The notes under the pieces were generated by a model that did no database searches, was not told the origin of the DNA, and saw only the letters and a list, made by a program, of their open reading frames with translations. A program made the translations under genes and the position numbers. A stretch of 64,000 nt of DNA from Pseudomonas plecoglossicida NBRC 103162 = DSM 15088 (lineage in GTDB: Bacteria; Pseudomonadota; Gammaproteobacteria; Pseudomonadales; Pseudomonadaceae): NCBI RefSeq assembly GCF_000730665.1, contig NZ_BBIV01000004.1:1-64000 (forward strand), given 5' to 3'. Each line of letters begins with the position of its first letter. The first letter of the stretch is position 1. Of the stretch, positions 50,754-60,372 are shown piece by piece.

Positions 50754-53537
50754 ATGAAGCTCAAGCAGTTCCTCTTGCCCAGCGATGCCTGCTTTTCCAC
50801 GCCCAAAGCGGCGCGCAGGTTGCTGCGCCTGTTCGCCCAGTTGATGGTGCTGGGAGCGTTGGCGGGAGCGGTGATGACGGTGGGGTGGGTCCTTAACGCA
50901 GAGGTCTCCCGCCGCCAGGGTTACATGGCGGATGCCATCATCGACACGCGTGTATTCTTCACGCAGCGTGAAGCGTTGCTGCGTAGCCTTGCCCTCTTGG
51001 CGATCAAGCTGCCCGGCGACGCGACCGAGGGCTCCGCGGGGCGCGTGCTGCTGTCGGAGCGCACGCTCGAATTCCTGCGCCAGTACCGGGTCAACCTGTT
51101 GCAGGTATCCGGGCGGTCCGGCAGGCATGCCGCTTATCTGAGCATGGGCCTTCCCTTCACGCTGCCGCTGTCCGACGACATCGTTCGGCGCTTGCGCACT
51201 TACGACGTCGATTCGCCGTTCGTGACCCAGGGCATCTGGCTTGCCGATCACAGCAGTTCGCGTGCCCGCTTGTACTTGTTCACCCTGCTCGATCGGCACC
51301 GCCCTGCTGCGGGCTGGATCGGCATGGAAATGGATGCCTCTGACATCACCAGCACCTTGCATGACGACAAGGCCGGGCAATTCATGGTGGTCAATCCCGT
51401 CGGTGAAGTGATGATGAGCAGTGCCGATCCTGCTCGGGACGTGCGCCCGCTGCTGGCCATGCCTCCTGGCAAGGATTTCGGCTTCTCCGGTGCCGGGTGG
51501 TTGCCAGACCAGCTGGTGATGCGCAAGAAGCTCGGTTACTCGAGCTGGACGCTCTTCTACGTCCTGGACCTGTTCACCTTGCTCAAGGTGATCTGCTGGC
51601 CTCTGGCGATCTCGCTGTTGGCAATACTGGCCGTGGGGATGGCCGTCCGCCGCCTGGTGTCTCGCGTCGAGCGCCGCCTGATCACGCCTGCAACCCGCCG
51701 CATCGATGCGCTGATCGAGAGCGAGGCGTTCAGTCGCGCGGTGATCCAGGCCGCGCCGGTCGCCCTTTGCGTGCTGCGCTTCGCCGATGGAAAGGTGGTG
51801 CTGGAAAACCGCCTGTCCCAGCAGTGGCTGGGCGAATGCAACGAGCGTGAGCGCTTGTACCAGGGCTGGATCGGGCAGGCCTTCGATGAATCGCAGTCGA
51901 GCCGTGCCGACGAGTTCCAGGCAGGCAGTGGGCGCCATCTGTATCCGAGTTTCGTGAAGACCCGTTACAACGGCGAGGATGTGTTGTTTTGCGCCTTCAG
52001 TGACATCAGCTCGCGCAAGCAGATGGAGGCGGCGATGGCCGAGGCCAAGCTCAGCGCCGATGCCGCCAACGAAGCCAAGACGTTGTTTCTGGCGACCATG
52101 AGCCATGAAATTCGCACGCCGCTCTACGGGGTCCTGGGTACCCTCGAACTGTTGCGCAAAACCGAGCTCAAGACCCAGCAGAAAACCTACCTGAAGGCGG
52201 TGGAAAGTTCGTCCAGTGCGTTGCTCAACCTGGTTTGCGACGTACTCGACGTGTCCAAGATCGAGGCGGGGCAGCTGGCGCTGGACGAGTGTGATTTCAA
52301 GCCCCTGGAGCTGGTCTACCACGTGATCCAGAGTTATGCTGGCGCCGCACGGGGCAAGGGGCTTCACCTCTATGCCTACGTCGATCCACAGGTGCCGCAG
52401 GTGCTTTTCGGCGACGTGACGCGCATTCGTCAGGTGTTGAACAACCTGCTCGGCAATGCCGTGAAATTCACCGACAGTGGGCAGGTGGTGCTACGGGTCA
52501 GGGCTGCAGGAGCCGAAGGTGGCCGATTCGAGGTGCATTGGCAGGTTTCTGACAGCGGCCCCGGCATCGCTGAGCAGGATCAGGCGTTCCTCTTCGACCC
52601 CTTTTATCAGACGGGCGTCAATGCCAACACCATTGCAGGTACCGGCCTGGGTTTGTCCATTTGCCAGCGCCTGGCCGGCCTGATGAACGGTGTGGTCCGG
52701 GTGGTCAGCACGCCGGGCTTGGGCAGCAGCTTCACCCTGGTGGTCGGTTTGAAATCGCCATGCCCGCAGGTGCATGCCAGGGTTGAATGTGATGTGTGGT
52801 CAAGGCCCGTGAATGTCTACTCTCCGGTCGAGGAGATGGCCAGGTACATCGGCGGCTGGCTGAACGCTTGGGGGGCGAAGGTGCAGTTCGGTCTGCCCGA
52901 GGCGGATCCGCCTGCCAGTGAAACCGTACTGGTGGAAGTCTACCCGTGTCGGCGAAGCGCACCTCACGTTGCCTGGGGTGGCGCCAGGATCGTGGTCAGC
53001 CCCGACTTTACCGACGAAGAACCTTGCGGCGGAGCGCTGTGGCAGGTGCGGCTCAGCGACCTCGACGGGCTGCTCGACGCGTTCAGGTCGGCTCAGGGAA
53101 GCCGGTGGCTGGTGCCGCCGGCACCCGTCGAGGTCGTCGATGCCCATGAATCGAGAAAGCTCAGTCTGAAAGTGCTGGTCGTCGAAGACAACGTGATCAA
53201 CCAGCTGATTCTCAAGAATCAGCTGGAAGTGCTCGGCTGCCAGGCGACGCTGGCCAGCGATGGTTCGCAGGCATTGCTGCTGTGGGATCGGGACTGTTAT
53301 GACGTGGTGCTGACCGATATCAACATGCCGGGCATGAGTGGCTACGAGCTGGCCAGTCAACTGCGTGACCAGGGTTGCCAGGTGCCGATCATCGGCGCCA
53401 CCGCCAATGCGATGAGTGATGAAGGTGACCGCTGCATGGGGGCCGGCATGCAAGAGCTGTTGGTAAAGCCGTTTGGCCTGAAAGGTCTGTTCGACTGCTT
53501 GCAGCACTACGAAAAGGTCAGCGATTGTGGCGTATAG
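50754..53537 (+). CDS. Hybrid histidine kinase, PvrS-like
   Basis: A 927-residue inner-membrane hybrid sensor. A membrane helix at about 27-48 and another at about 282-304 enclose a periplasmic domain of some 230 residues with no recognised ligand. A PAS-like linker follows, then a HisKA domain with His451 in ATMSHEIRTPLYG, an ATPase domain (NNLLGNAVKFTD, DSGPGI, GTGLGLSICQRLAG), an RcsC-like linker and a receiver with Asp855 in VVLTDINMPG. There is no Hpt domain. Gene order (kinase, EAL regulator, kinase with Hpt, LuxR regulator) matches pvrS-pvrR-rcsC-rcsB of P. aeruginosa PA14. The start is uncertain: no ribosome site precedes 50754, and a TTG at 50721 is in frame. Confidence 0.88.
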   Translation: MKLKQFLLPSDACFSTPKAARRLLRLFAQLMVLGALAGAVMTVGWVLNAEVSRRQGYMADAIIDTRVFFTQREALLRSLALLAIKLPGDATEGSAGRVLLSERTLEFLRQYRVNLLQVSGRSGRHAAYLSMGLPFTLPLSDDIVRRLRTYDVDSPFVTQGIWLADHSSSRARLYLFTLLDRHRPAAGWIGMEMDASDITSTLHDDKAGQFMVVNPVGEVMMSSADPARDVRPLLAMPPGKDFGFSGAGWLPDQLVMRKKLGYSSWTLFYVLDLFTLLKVICWPLAISLLAILAVGMAVRRLVSRVERRLITPATRRIDALIESEAFSRAVIQAAPVALCVLRFADGKVVLENRLSQQWLGECNERERLYQGWIGQAFDESQSSRADEFQAGSGRHLYPSFVKTRYNGEDVLFCAFSDISSRKQMEAAMAEAKLSADAANEAKTLFLATMSHEIRTPLYGVLGTLELLRKTELKTQQKTYLKAVESSSSALLNLVCDVLDVSKIEAGQLALDECDFKPLELVYHVIQSYAGAARGKGLHLYAYVDPQVPQVLFGDVTRIRQVLNNLLGNAVKFTDSGQVVLRVRAAGAEGGRFEVHWQVSDSGPGIAEQDQAFLFDPFYQTGVNANTIAGTGLGLSICQRLAGLMNGVVRVVSTPGLGSSFTLVVGLKSPCPQVHARVECDVWSRPVNVYSPVEEMARYIGGWLNAWGAKVQFGLPEADPPASETVLVEVYPCRRSAPHVAWGGARIVVSPDFTDEEPCGGALWQVRLSDLDGLLDAFRSAQGSRWLVPPAPVEVVDAHESRKLSLKVLVVEDNVINQLILKNQLEVLGCQATLASDGSQALLLWDRDCYDVVLTDINMPGMSGYELASQLRDQGCQVPIIGATANAMSDEGDRCMGAGMQELLVKPFGLKGLFDCLQHYEKVSDCGV

Positions 53538-54714
53538 GGTTCTGCTGGTCGAAGATCATCCTGTCCAGCAGCGTTATCTGCTGGACCTGTTTCTCGCGCT
53601 CGACGGCGTATCGGTCGCCGCGGTTCAAAACGGCAACGAAGCCTTGGCGGTGCTCGATACCCAGGTATTCGATCTGGTGCTGTGCGACCTGATGATGCCT
53701 GTCATGGATGGCATGCAGCTGGTACAGCGGATGAGGGCTCTTGGCCACAGGCCCAGCATGGCCTTCATGAGCGCCTTGCCCGAGCGTATGCTGAGCAGTG
53801 CCAGCCTTGCGGCCAGTCACCTGGGGTTCAACGTGCTCGCACCGCTGGCCAAGCCGGTGGGTATCGAGACCCTCGCCAGGATGTTGCAGAAGATGGCGAC
53901 ACCGGGGGTGGGGACGCGTCCACCGGCAGCGCCGGTATCCACCCACAGTGTCGAAACCCTGCGTGGGGCCATCGATTCGGGGCGAATTCAGCCTTGGTTC
54001 CAGCCGAAGTGGTCGCTGAGCACCGGGCATATCGTCGCCGCCGAGGCGCTGGTGAGGTGGGCCGACGAAGGCCGTGACGTACTGTTGCCCAGGGACTTTC
54101 TGCCAGGAATCGTCAGTCGTCACCTGGAGGAGGTGTTGCTGATGCAGGTGGTGAGCTTGACCATCGCCGCCCAGAACGCATGGCGCAGGCAGGGCTATGG
54201 GGTCCCGGTCTCGATCAACCTGCCGACTCACCTGCTCGATGACGAGGATTTGCCGGACCGTCTGCATGCCCACGTCATCAGTGCGGGAGGGGCGCCGTCG
54301 TACATCGGCTTCGAAATCATGGAAAGTGCCGAGGCCAAGGAACTGGGCCATTATTTCGCCGGTGTCTGCCGCTTGCGGCTCAAGGGCTTTGGCCTGGCGC
54401 AGGACGATTTCGGCAAAGGCTACGGTTCTTACTTCAACCTGGTCTCCACGCCCTTCACGGAGCTGAAGATCGATCGCTCCCTGGTCAGTGGCTGCGTGGA
54501 AAACGCCAACCTTGCGGCGGCGCTTTCAAGCATTGTCGCCCTGGGCAGGCAGCTGGGCCTCAAGGTCGTCGCGGAAGGCGTGGAGACGTTCCAGGAGTTG
54601 GCCTTGCTGAAACAGGCCATTTGCGATCAGGTCCAGGGTTTCCTACTCTCCAAGGCAGTGAGTCCGAGAAGCTTCCTCAGTTTGCTGGCCAGCAAGTGGC
54701 CGGTGGGTTGTTGA
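53527..54714 (+). CDS. Response regulator with EAL domain, PvrR-like
   Basis: A 395-residue protein with a receiver domain (phosphorylation site Asp54 in VLCDLMMP) and a C-terminal EAL domain that hydrolyses c-di-GMP to pGpG. All catalytic positions known from RocR are present with the same spacing: Glu173, Asn231, Glu263, Asp293, Asp294, Lys314, Glu350 and Gln370, plus loop-6 Glu266, so activity is expected. The loop reads DDFGKGYGSY, a variant of DDFGTGYSS. The GTG start overlaps the kinase gene by 11 bases. In PA14, PvrR lowers c-di-GMP and opposes biofilm and CupD output. Confidence 0.9.
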   Translation: MAYRVLLVEDHPVQQRYLLDLFLALDGVSVAAVQNGNEALAVLDTQVFDLVLCDLMMPVMDGMQLVQRMRALGHRPSMAFMSALPERMLSSASLAASHLGFNVLAPLAKPVGIETLARMLQKMATPGVGTRPPAAPVSTHSVETLRGAIDSGRIQPWFQPKWSLSTGHIVAAEALVRWADEGRDVLLPRDFLPGIVSRHLEEVLLMQVVSLTIAAQNAWRRQGYGVPVSINLPTHLLDDEDLPDRLHAHVISAGGAPSYIGFEIMESAEAKELGHYFAGVCRLRLKGFGLAQDDFGKGYGSYFNLVSTPFTELKIDRSLVSGCVENANLAAALSSIVALGRQLGLKVVAEGVETFQELALLKQAICDQVQGFLLSKAVSPRSFLSLLASKWPVGC

Positions 54715-54745
54715 TCGAATGGGTATCGGAGAAAAGAGAAATACG

Positions 54746-57700
54746 ATGAATACCGACACGTTCTTCGGCTCGCTGGTCAGCAGCGCAATGCGCCTGAGCT
54801 CAGGTCTGCTGGCGACCCTGGGTCTGGCGTTGCTGTTGCTCATGACCAATTTCTGGGCGCTCGCGCTGTTGTTCGGCAGCCAGCATGAAAAGGCTGTTTC
54901 GCACTTTGCCCGGGTCATGGAGAACGTACGGGAGCAGGAGATATTCCTGCAGGCCATCGCCGACCGACTGGTGGCGCCGATGGATGCAATGCAAGACGCG
55001 CCTCCTGTGCTCAGGAAGGTGCGTCAGTCCGCAGATACCGCAAACGCACTGTATGAAGTCAGCGAAAGTGACTTCTCGATGCCGTTCACCGTAGCGCTGG
55101 CCCAGGAGCAGAGTGACCGCAGCCTGAATGCACTGTCGGTACTGGGATGGCGCCTGAGCAGCTACTACAGCCGGTTCTGGGCGCAGTCGCAGTTCCGCTC
55201 GCCCCAGGTGTTCATGTTCAGCCCGCAGAACCCTTCGAGCATTGCGGTGCCTGCCGTGGGCAGGTTTCGCAACAACGACCGGCTGGCGCCGCAGAACTAT
55301 TCGTCGGTCACAGCTGGGTTGATGGCCAGCACGTTGGGCAGTCCCGACAAGCTGCTGGACTACAGGGTGCACTGGGTACCGAACGTCCCCAGGTTGAAGG
55401 ATACCGACGGCAGGCGAGAGATTGTCGCCTATGTGGCCGGGGATCTGCCGATCAGCCCGGTGCGGGTCGACAGTGGCATGGATCGGGTGGTGGTCACCAC
55501 GTTGTTCGATCTCGGCCTCGCCAACGATGCGTCCCGCGACCCCGAGTTGCCGTTCCATGGACGTTTCACCTTGATCGATCCGCAAGGTAACGTGTTGACC
55601 GGGCGGCGGGAGAGCGATGACGCAGAGGCTGGGTTCTCGCTGACCGCCAGCGGGTTGCTGGTCACTACCTTCCACCACGACAACGCCCAGCCTGGCTGGC
55701 AGGCCCAGTACTTCGTCGATTACCCCGGGTTGTTCCGCTGGCTGGCATTGCCGGTGCTGCGACTGTTGGGCGTCACGCTGTTGCTGATCCTGGGGGCACG
55801 CTGGCTGTACCGACGCTATCAGGCCAGGGTGGTGACCCCGGCGAAGGAGGCACAGGCACGATTGCTGGAGAGCCAGGCGTTCAATCATGCGGTGATCGAA
55901 GGGGCGCCCGCTGGCCTTGTGGTCATTCGCAAGAGCGATGGCCAGATGGTGGTCGAGAACCTGCGGGCGCAGCAGAGCAGTGCGGTGTCACAGGCCGTGG
56001 TGGATCTCTTGCGCAGTTCGGGCGCGGAGCTTGACGGTGATGCCTGCATGGTGCTCGAGGGCCGTTATTACCTGGTCAGCTATTCATCGGCGCGCTACCA
56101 GGAGCAGGACGTACAGCTGTGTGCGTTCTCGGATGTCACCGAACACCAGCAGCGCTCGCTCGCCTTGCAGCTGGCCATGCAGGAGGCCGAACGGGCGAAC
56201 GAGGCCAAGACCGTGTTTCTCACCACCATGAGCCACGAGATACGCACGCCGCTCTATGGTGTGCTGGGCACCCTGGAGCTGCTCGGCCTGTCGAACCTGG
56301 ACAAGCGCCAGCGCAATTATCTGCAGACGATCCAGTCGTCCTCCTCCACGGTCCTGCAGGTGATCAGCGATGTACTGGATGTTTCGAAAATAGAGTCCGG
56401 CCAGCTGATGCTCGATACCACCACCTTCTCGCCGCTGGAGGTGGTCGAGCAGGTCATCTCGGCGCATGTCGCCGGTGCCCGCGGCAAGGGCTTGCAGGTG
56501 TATGCCTGCACCGACCCGCAAGTGCCGGAGCTGGTGCTCGGCGACATGGCCAAGCTGCGTCAGGTGCTGAACAACCTGCTGAGCAATGCCATCAAGTTCA
56601 CCAGCATTGGCCGTGTCGTGTTGCGCTGCCAGGTGCTGGACTGCGTTGATGGGCACGTGACGTTGCAGTTCCAGGTGGCCGATACCGGCATTGGCATCAG
56701 CGCACATCAGCAGATGCACATTTTCGAGCCGTTCTATCAGGTCAGCACCAGCAACCTTGTCAGCGGTACGGGGTTGGGGCTGTCGATCTGCCAGCGCTTC
56801 GTCGAGCGCATGGGTGGGGAGATCATCGTCGTGAGTGAGCAGGGGCTGGGCAGCAGCTTTACCGTGCAACTGCCCTTCGAGCGAATCACGCCGACTGCGC
56901 AGATGACCCCGGCCATCGATCTTGGCGGGCGACAGGTGCAGATTCGCGCCCCCGCCTGCGAACTGGCCGAGCATCTCTGCGCCTGGCTGGTTCGTTGGGG
57001 CGCTCGCGCCACGGTCGTGTCGGCCAAGCCTCATGAAGCATTGTCAGAAGCCTTGCTGGTGGATGTCCTGCCCGACCCTGAGCAGGCATTTGCCTGGCCG
57101 GGGCGGCGATTGCTGTGCGAGCACGATGGGCCACGGACGCCCGAGTACACAGGGGAATGCTTCAGGGTGGGTGCGCATCAGCTGCGCGCCATCGCCGAGG
57201 GTGTGCGCATGGCTACCGACGAGACAGCCGTCCGGGTCGATACGGTGCCGGGAATCCCCCCCAGAGTGCTCGACCTGCACGTACTGGTTGCCGAGGACAA
57301 CCTGGTCAACCAGGCGATCCTGAAGGAGCAGCTCGAAGCGCTGGGGTGTCGAGTCAGCGTCGCCGGCAATGGCCAGCAGGCGTTGCAGGTATGGTCGCAG
57401 GGGGGGATCGATATCGTGTTGAGCGACGTCAACATGCCGGTCATGAACGGCTACGAATTGGCCAGGGCAATCCGCACCGATTGCCCCCAGGTACCCATCG
57501 TCGGCATCACGGCCAATGCGTTGAGTGACGAAGGAGAGCGTTGCATTGTCGCCGGCATGAGCAGTTGGATGGTAAAGCCGCTGCTGCTGGACGAGCTGTT
57601 GGATGTGCTCGGCGGGCTGGCGAACAGTGGCTTCATTGCCGGCAATCGGTCAGCAGCCCGCGTGATGGGGAGCGTGCTCTCCGACTCCATGCGCAGCCTG

Positions 57701-57946
57701 TTCTGCCATACCATGCAACAGGATATCGAAGCCCTCCAGGCAGCCCTGGCCGGCAATGACCAGGCGCAGGCGACACAGTTGGTGCATTCGGTGTGCGGGG
57801 CCCTGGCCGTGGTGCGTGCCGACGACTTGTCGCAGGTGTTCGGTGGCCTGGAGCAGCGCCTGCGTGAACAGCCGCTGGATGCCTCTTTGCAAGCCGATGT
57901 GAGCCAGGCGCTGGGCAGGCTCAGCGGATTGTTGTTGTCGCTATGA
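54746..57946 (+). CDS. Hybrid histidine kinase with Hpt domain, RcsC-like
   Basis: A 1066-residue membrane kinase counted from the ATG at 54746; an in-frame ATG at 54719 adds nine residues. Membrane helices lie near residues 20-45 and 332-354, enclosing a roughly 290-residue periplasmic domain of unknown ligand. The kinase core has His497 (TTMSHEIRTPLYG), NNLLSNAIKFT and GTGLGLSICQRF. A receiver with Asp894 (VLSDVNMP) and a C-terminal Hpt domain with His1014 (HSVCGAL) follow. The Hpt domain would pass phosphate to the LuxR-type regulator encoded next and perhaps to the EAL protein. It resembles the first kinase closely in the catalytic core, which suggests duplication. Confidence 0.9.
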   Translation: MNTDTFFGSLVSSAMRLSSGLLATLGLALLLLMTNFWALALLFGSQHEKAVSHFARVMENVREQEIFLQAIADRLVAPMDAMQDAPPVLRKVRQSADTANALYEVSESDFSMPFTVALAQEQSDRSLNALSVLGWRLSSYYSRFWAQSQFRSPQVFMFSPQNPSSIAVPAVGRFRNNDRLAPQNYSSVTAGLMASTLGSPDKLLDYRVHWVPNVPRLKDTDGRREIVAYVAGDLPISPVRVDSGMDRVVVTTLFDLGLANDASRDPELPFHGRFTLIDPQGNVLTGRRESDDAEAGFSLTASGLLVTTFHHDNAQPGWQAQYFVDYPGLFRWLALPVLRLLGVTLLLILGARWLYRRYQARVVTPAKEAQARLLESQAFNHAVIEGAPAGLVVIRKSDGQMVVENLRAQQSSAVSQAVVDLLRSSGAELDGDACMVLEGRYYLVSYSSARYQEQDVQLCAFSDVTEHQQRSLALQLAMQEAERANEAKTVFLTTMSHEIRTPLYGVLGTLELLGLSNLDKRQRNYLQTIQSSSSTVLQVISDVLDVSKIESGQLMLDTTTFSPLEVVEQVISAHVAGARGKGLQVYACTDPQVPELVLGDMAKLRQVLNNLLSNAIKFTSIGRVVLRCQVLDCVDGHVTLQFQVADTGIGISAHQQMHIFEPFYQVSTSNLVSGTGLGLSICQRFVERMGGEIIVVSEQGLGSSFTVQLPFERITPTAQMTPAIDLGGRQVQIRAPACELAEHLCAWLVRWGARATVVSAKPHEALSEALLVDVLPDPEQAFAWPGRRLLCEHDGPRTPEYTGECFRVGAHQLRAIAEGVRMATDETAVRVDTVPGIPPRVLDLHVLVAEDNLVNQAILKEQLEALGCRVSVAGNGQQALQVWSQGGIDIVLSDVNMPVMNGYELARAIRTDCPQVPIVGITANALSDEGERCIVAGMSSWMVKPLLLDELLDVLGGLANSGFIAGNRSAARVMGSVLSDSMRSLFCHTMQQDIEALQAALAGNDQAQATQLVHSVCGALAVVRADDLSQVFGGLEQRLREQPLDASLQADVSQALGRLSGLLLSL

Positions 57947-58620
57947 AGGCTTCCCACTCGGACCGTTCGAACATGCCAAAAACCACCATTGTAATTGCCG
58001 ATGATCATTCGATCGTGTTGCTCGGGGTGCGTCAGCTCGTCGAGGCGACCGAATGCTTCGAGGTAGTCGCCGAGGCCTCGAACTCCACAGACCTGATTGC
58101 CAGGCTGCACGCAACCAGCCCTGACATTCTCATTACCGACTACAACATGCCAGGCGATACGCAGTACGGTGATGGTCTGAAGTTGATCGACTATCTCGTG
58201 CGCCATTTTCCAGGCATGCAGGTCCTGGTGCTGACCATGGTCTCGAATGACCTCATTCTTTCCCGACTCTACGACCTCGGGGTAGCCGGGGTGGTGCAGA
58301 AGAGCCAGCTGCATGCGGAGATCGAGCGGGCCCTGGAAGCGCTGGTGCACAAGCGCAAATACAAGGCCACCAGCCTCGAGCGCTCCTGGGTGCGGGACGA
58401 TTCGCCGTCGGTCGATGCGCGTATCGCCTCGCTTTCGCCCAAGGAGATGGAAGTGTTGCGGCTGTTCATCGCTGGCATGAGCCTGAACGACATCGCCAGG
58501 GTCCAGAACCGCAGCGCCAAGACCATCAGCACCCAGAAAGTGGCGGCCATGCACAAGCTGGACGTCAGGACCGACCAGGAACTGATCGCGTTCTGCCTGG
58601 CGGAAAAGCTCTTCCAGTAA
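57943..58620 (+). CDS. LuxR/NarL-type response regulator, RcsB-like
   Basis: A 225-residue regulator. The receiver has the acidic pair Asp20-Asp21, the phosphorylation site Asp66 in ILITDYNMPG and the strand-5 Lys in VVQKS. A LuxR-type helix-turn-helix (about residues 158-218, with LSPKEMEVLRLFIAGMSLNDIARVQNRSAKTISTQKVAAMHKL) binds DNA. The start ATG overlaps the preceding stop (ATGA); an internal ATG at 57973 would also give a complete receiver. It is the likely output of the two hybrid kinases and a candidate binder of the 19-bp motif in this locus. Confidence 0.92.
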   Translation: MKASHSDRSNMPKTTIVIADDHSIVLLGVRQLVEATECFEVVAEASNSTDLIARLHATSPDILITDYNMPGDTQYGDGLKLIDYLVRHFPGMQVLVLTMVSNDLILSRLYDLGVAGVVQKSQLHAEIERALEALVHKRKYKATSLERSWVRDDSPSVDARIASLSPKEMEVLRLFIAGMSLNDIARVQNRSAKTISTQKVAAMHKLDVRTDQELIAFCLAEKLFQ

Positions 58621-58641
58621 AGCAGCGCCCCTGCTTGCGGT

Positions 58642-58687
58642 TTTCAGGATCGCCTGATGGCGCCAGGCAAGCCCCGAGGGCTAAGGT
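58642..58687 (+). promoter_or_regulatory. Locus motif copy 3 with -10-like hexamer
   Basis: TTTCAGGATCGCCTGATGG (58642-58660) is followed 21 bases later by TAAGGT (58682-58687). It differs from copies 1 and 2 at three positions each. The second chemoreceptor gene starts 44 bases downstream. Confidence 0.7.
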
Positions 58688-58731
58688 GTGCCCACATGGC
58701 TCCTGGGGTGCAACGTCTGGTGGTGTGGTAC

Positions 58732-60351
58732 ATGTCTATAAGAAACGTGAAACTGGTACCCAGAACCGTCATGGCGTTCGGGATTACCTGTGTCTTGCTG
58801 ATGGTGCTCGGCGGGCAGTCGTGGTGGCGCATGGGCAACGTCCTGTGGTCGATCACGGACTTGCAGGACAATTGCCTGCCGAGCGTACGCCAGTCCGGCA
58901 TTATCGAAGTCACTTCCTACAAGCTGCGGATGGCGAACCAGTTCTTCGCCGTGGGCTCCTCGAAATCCGCAGATGGCGGTGCAGGGCAGGTCAGGCACTG
59001 GAAAGCTGTCCTGGAAAGGGAAACCGCAGCCTATGTCCCGCTGATCGTCGGGCCTGAGGAGCAGCATCTGTTCGATATCGTCAATGCCAACGTCGAATCG
59101 TTCATGCGACAGGTGGACCAGCTGCTGGCGCTGGGCCGTGCCAGCCAGGATGAGCGGAAAAGGTTCGTCGACAGCCAGGCAGCACCCGCGGCCGAGACGC
59201 TGCAGCGGTCCATCGAGGATCTGCAGCGTCTGATGATGGGCCGCGCCGAACAGTCCGGTACCAATGCACGTGCTGAAGCGCATCAGAGTACCGTGGCGAC
59301 ACTCGTGGTAGTTTGCATCGCGCTGTTGGTGACCTGCGTGCTTACCGTGGTCTTCACCCGCAGCATCATCGTGCCCCTTCGCGAGGTGCTTGGCGTCACG
59401 CGGAAAATTGCCGATGGCGACCTGACGGGCAATGTCAGCCTTGGCGGCAAGGACGAGCTCAGCGAACTGCAGTACGCCACGGCGCAGATGGTGGACAATC
59501 TGAAAGCCACACTCCATCACATCGCCGAATCCTCGTCGCAGCTGGCGGCGGCGGCGGAAGAAATGAGCGCTGTCACCCATGAGTCAAGCTCAAGCGTGCA
59601 GCGTCAGAGCATGGAAACCGAACTGGCCGCTACTGCAGTCAACCAGATGACGGTGGCAGTCGACGAGGTGGCGCGCAACGCCATGGCGGCATCGGTCTCC
59701 AGCCAGCAGTCGGAGCAGTCGGCGCACACCGGCATGCAGCGAGTGAATGAAACCATTGCCTCGATCGAAAGCCTCAGCCATGCCGTCCAGGGCAACAGTG
59801 TGCAGATCGAGCGATTGTCAGTTCGCACCGGCAACATTGCCGAGGTCTTGAATGTGATCAGGGCCATCGCCGAGCAGACCAACCTGCTGGCGCTCAACGC
59901 TGCCATCGAAGCGGCACGTGCCGGCGAGCAGGGGCGTGGATTTGCCGTGGTGGCCGATGAGGTGCGCGCGCTGGCGCATCGAACCCAGGCCTCCACGCTA
60001 GAGATCGAGGAGACCATCAGCTACATCCAGTCCGACTCGCAGAAGGCGGTTTCGTCGATGAAGCAAACCGACCAGAAAGCGATGGCGGCGTTGCAGATCG
60101 CTCGCGAGGCGGGCGCGGCGATCGGCGAGATCACCCAGGCCGTTTCCGATATCAAGGACCGTAACTGCCTCATTGCCAGCGCTTGCGAAGAGCAGGCGCA
60201 GGTGGCCAAAGCCGTGGACATGAACCTGGTCAGCATCAACAACCTCTCGGTACAGAGCACCAGTGGCGCGGAGCAGATTTTTCAGGCCAGTGGCGAACTT
60301 TCGGTCCTGGCGGTGGACCTGAACAGGTTGGTCGCCCGTTTCGTCATCTAG
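58732..60351 (+). CDS. Methyl-accepting chemotaxis protein (MCP2)
   Basis: A 539-residue chemoreceptor with a membrane helix at about 11-32, a periplasmic helical sensor of about 150 residues, a second helix near 187-208, HAMP, and a signalling hairpin with [41 protein letters not shown]. No pentapeptide tether. It resembles the first receptor over the whole cytoplasmic part but differs in the sensor region. The ATG at 58732 is preferred; in-frame starts at 58657 and 58696 would add residues before the membrane helix. The upstream region carries motif copy 3, so it has its own promoter. Confidence 0.92.
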   Translation: MSIRNVKLVPRTVMAFGITCVLLMVLGGQSWWRMGNVLWSITDLQDNCLPSVRQSGIIEVTSYKLRMANQFFAVGSSKSADGGAGQVRHWKAVLERETAAYVPLIVGPEEQHLFDIVNANVESFMRQVDQLLALGRASQDERKRFVDSQAAPAAETLQRSIEDLQRLMMGRAEQSGTNARAEAHQSTVATLVVVCIALLVTCVLTVVFTRSIIVPLREVLGVTRKIADGDLTGNVSLGGKDELSELQYATAQMVDNLKATLHHIAESSSQLAAAAEEMSAVTHESSSSVQRQSMETELAATAVNQMTVAVDEVARNAMAASVSSQQSEQSAHTGMQRVNETIASIESLSHAVQGNSVQIERLSVRTGNIAEVLNVIRAIAEQTNLLALNAAIEAARAGEQGRGFAVVADEVRALAHRTQASTLEIEETISYIQSDSQKAVSSMKQTDQKAMAALQIAREAGAAIGEITQAVSDIKDRNCLIASACEEQAQVAKAVDMNLVSINNLSVQSTSGAEQIFQASGELSVLAVDLNRLVARFVI

Positions 60352-60372
60352 CGCCAACGAGGGAGATGGAAA

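Noticed and set aside
50717..50895. 58-codon frame with AAGGA before its ATG, overlapping the first kinase gene
   Set aside because: The AAGGA and ATGG belong to the 19-bp motif shared with two other promoters, so the ribosome-site likeness is probably incidental.
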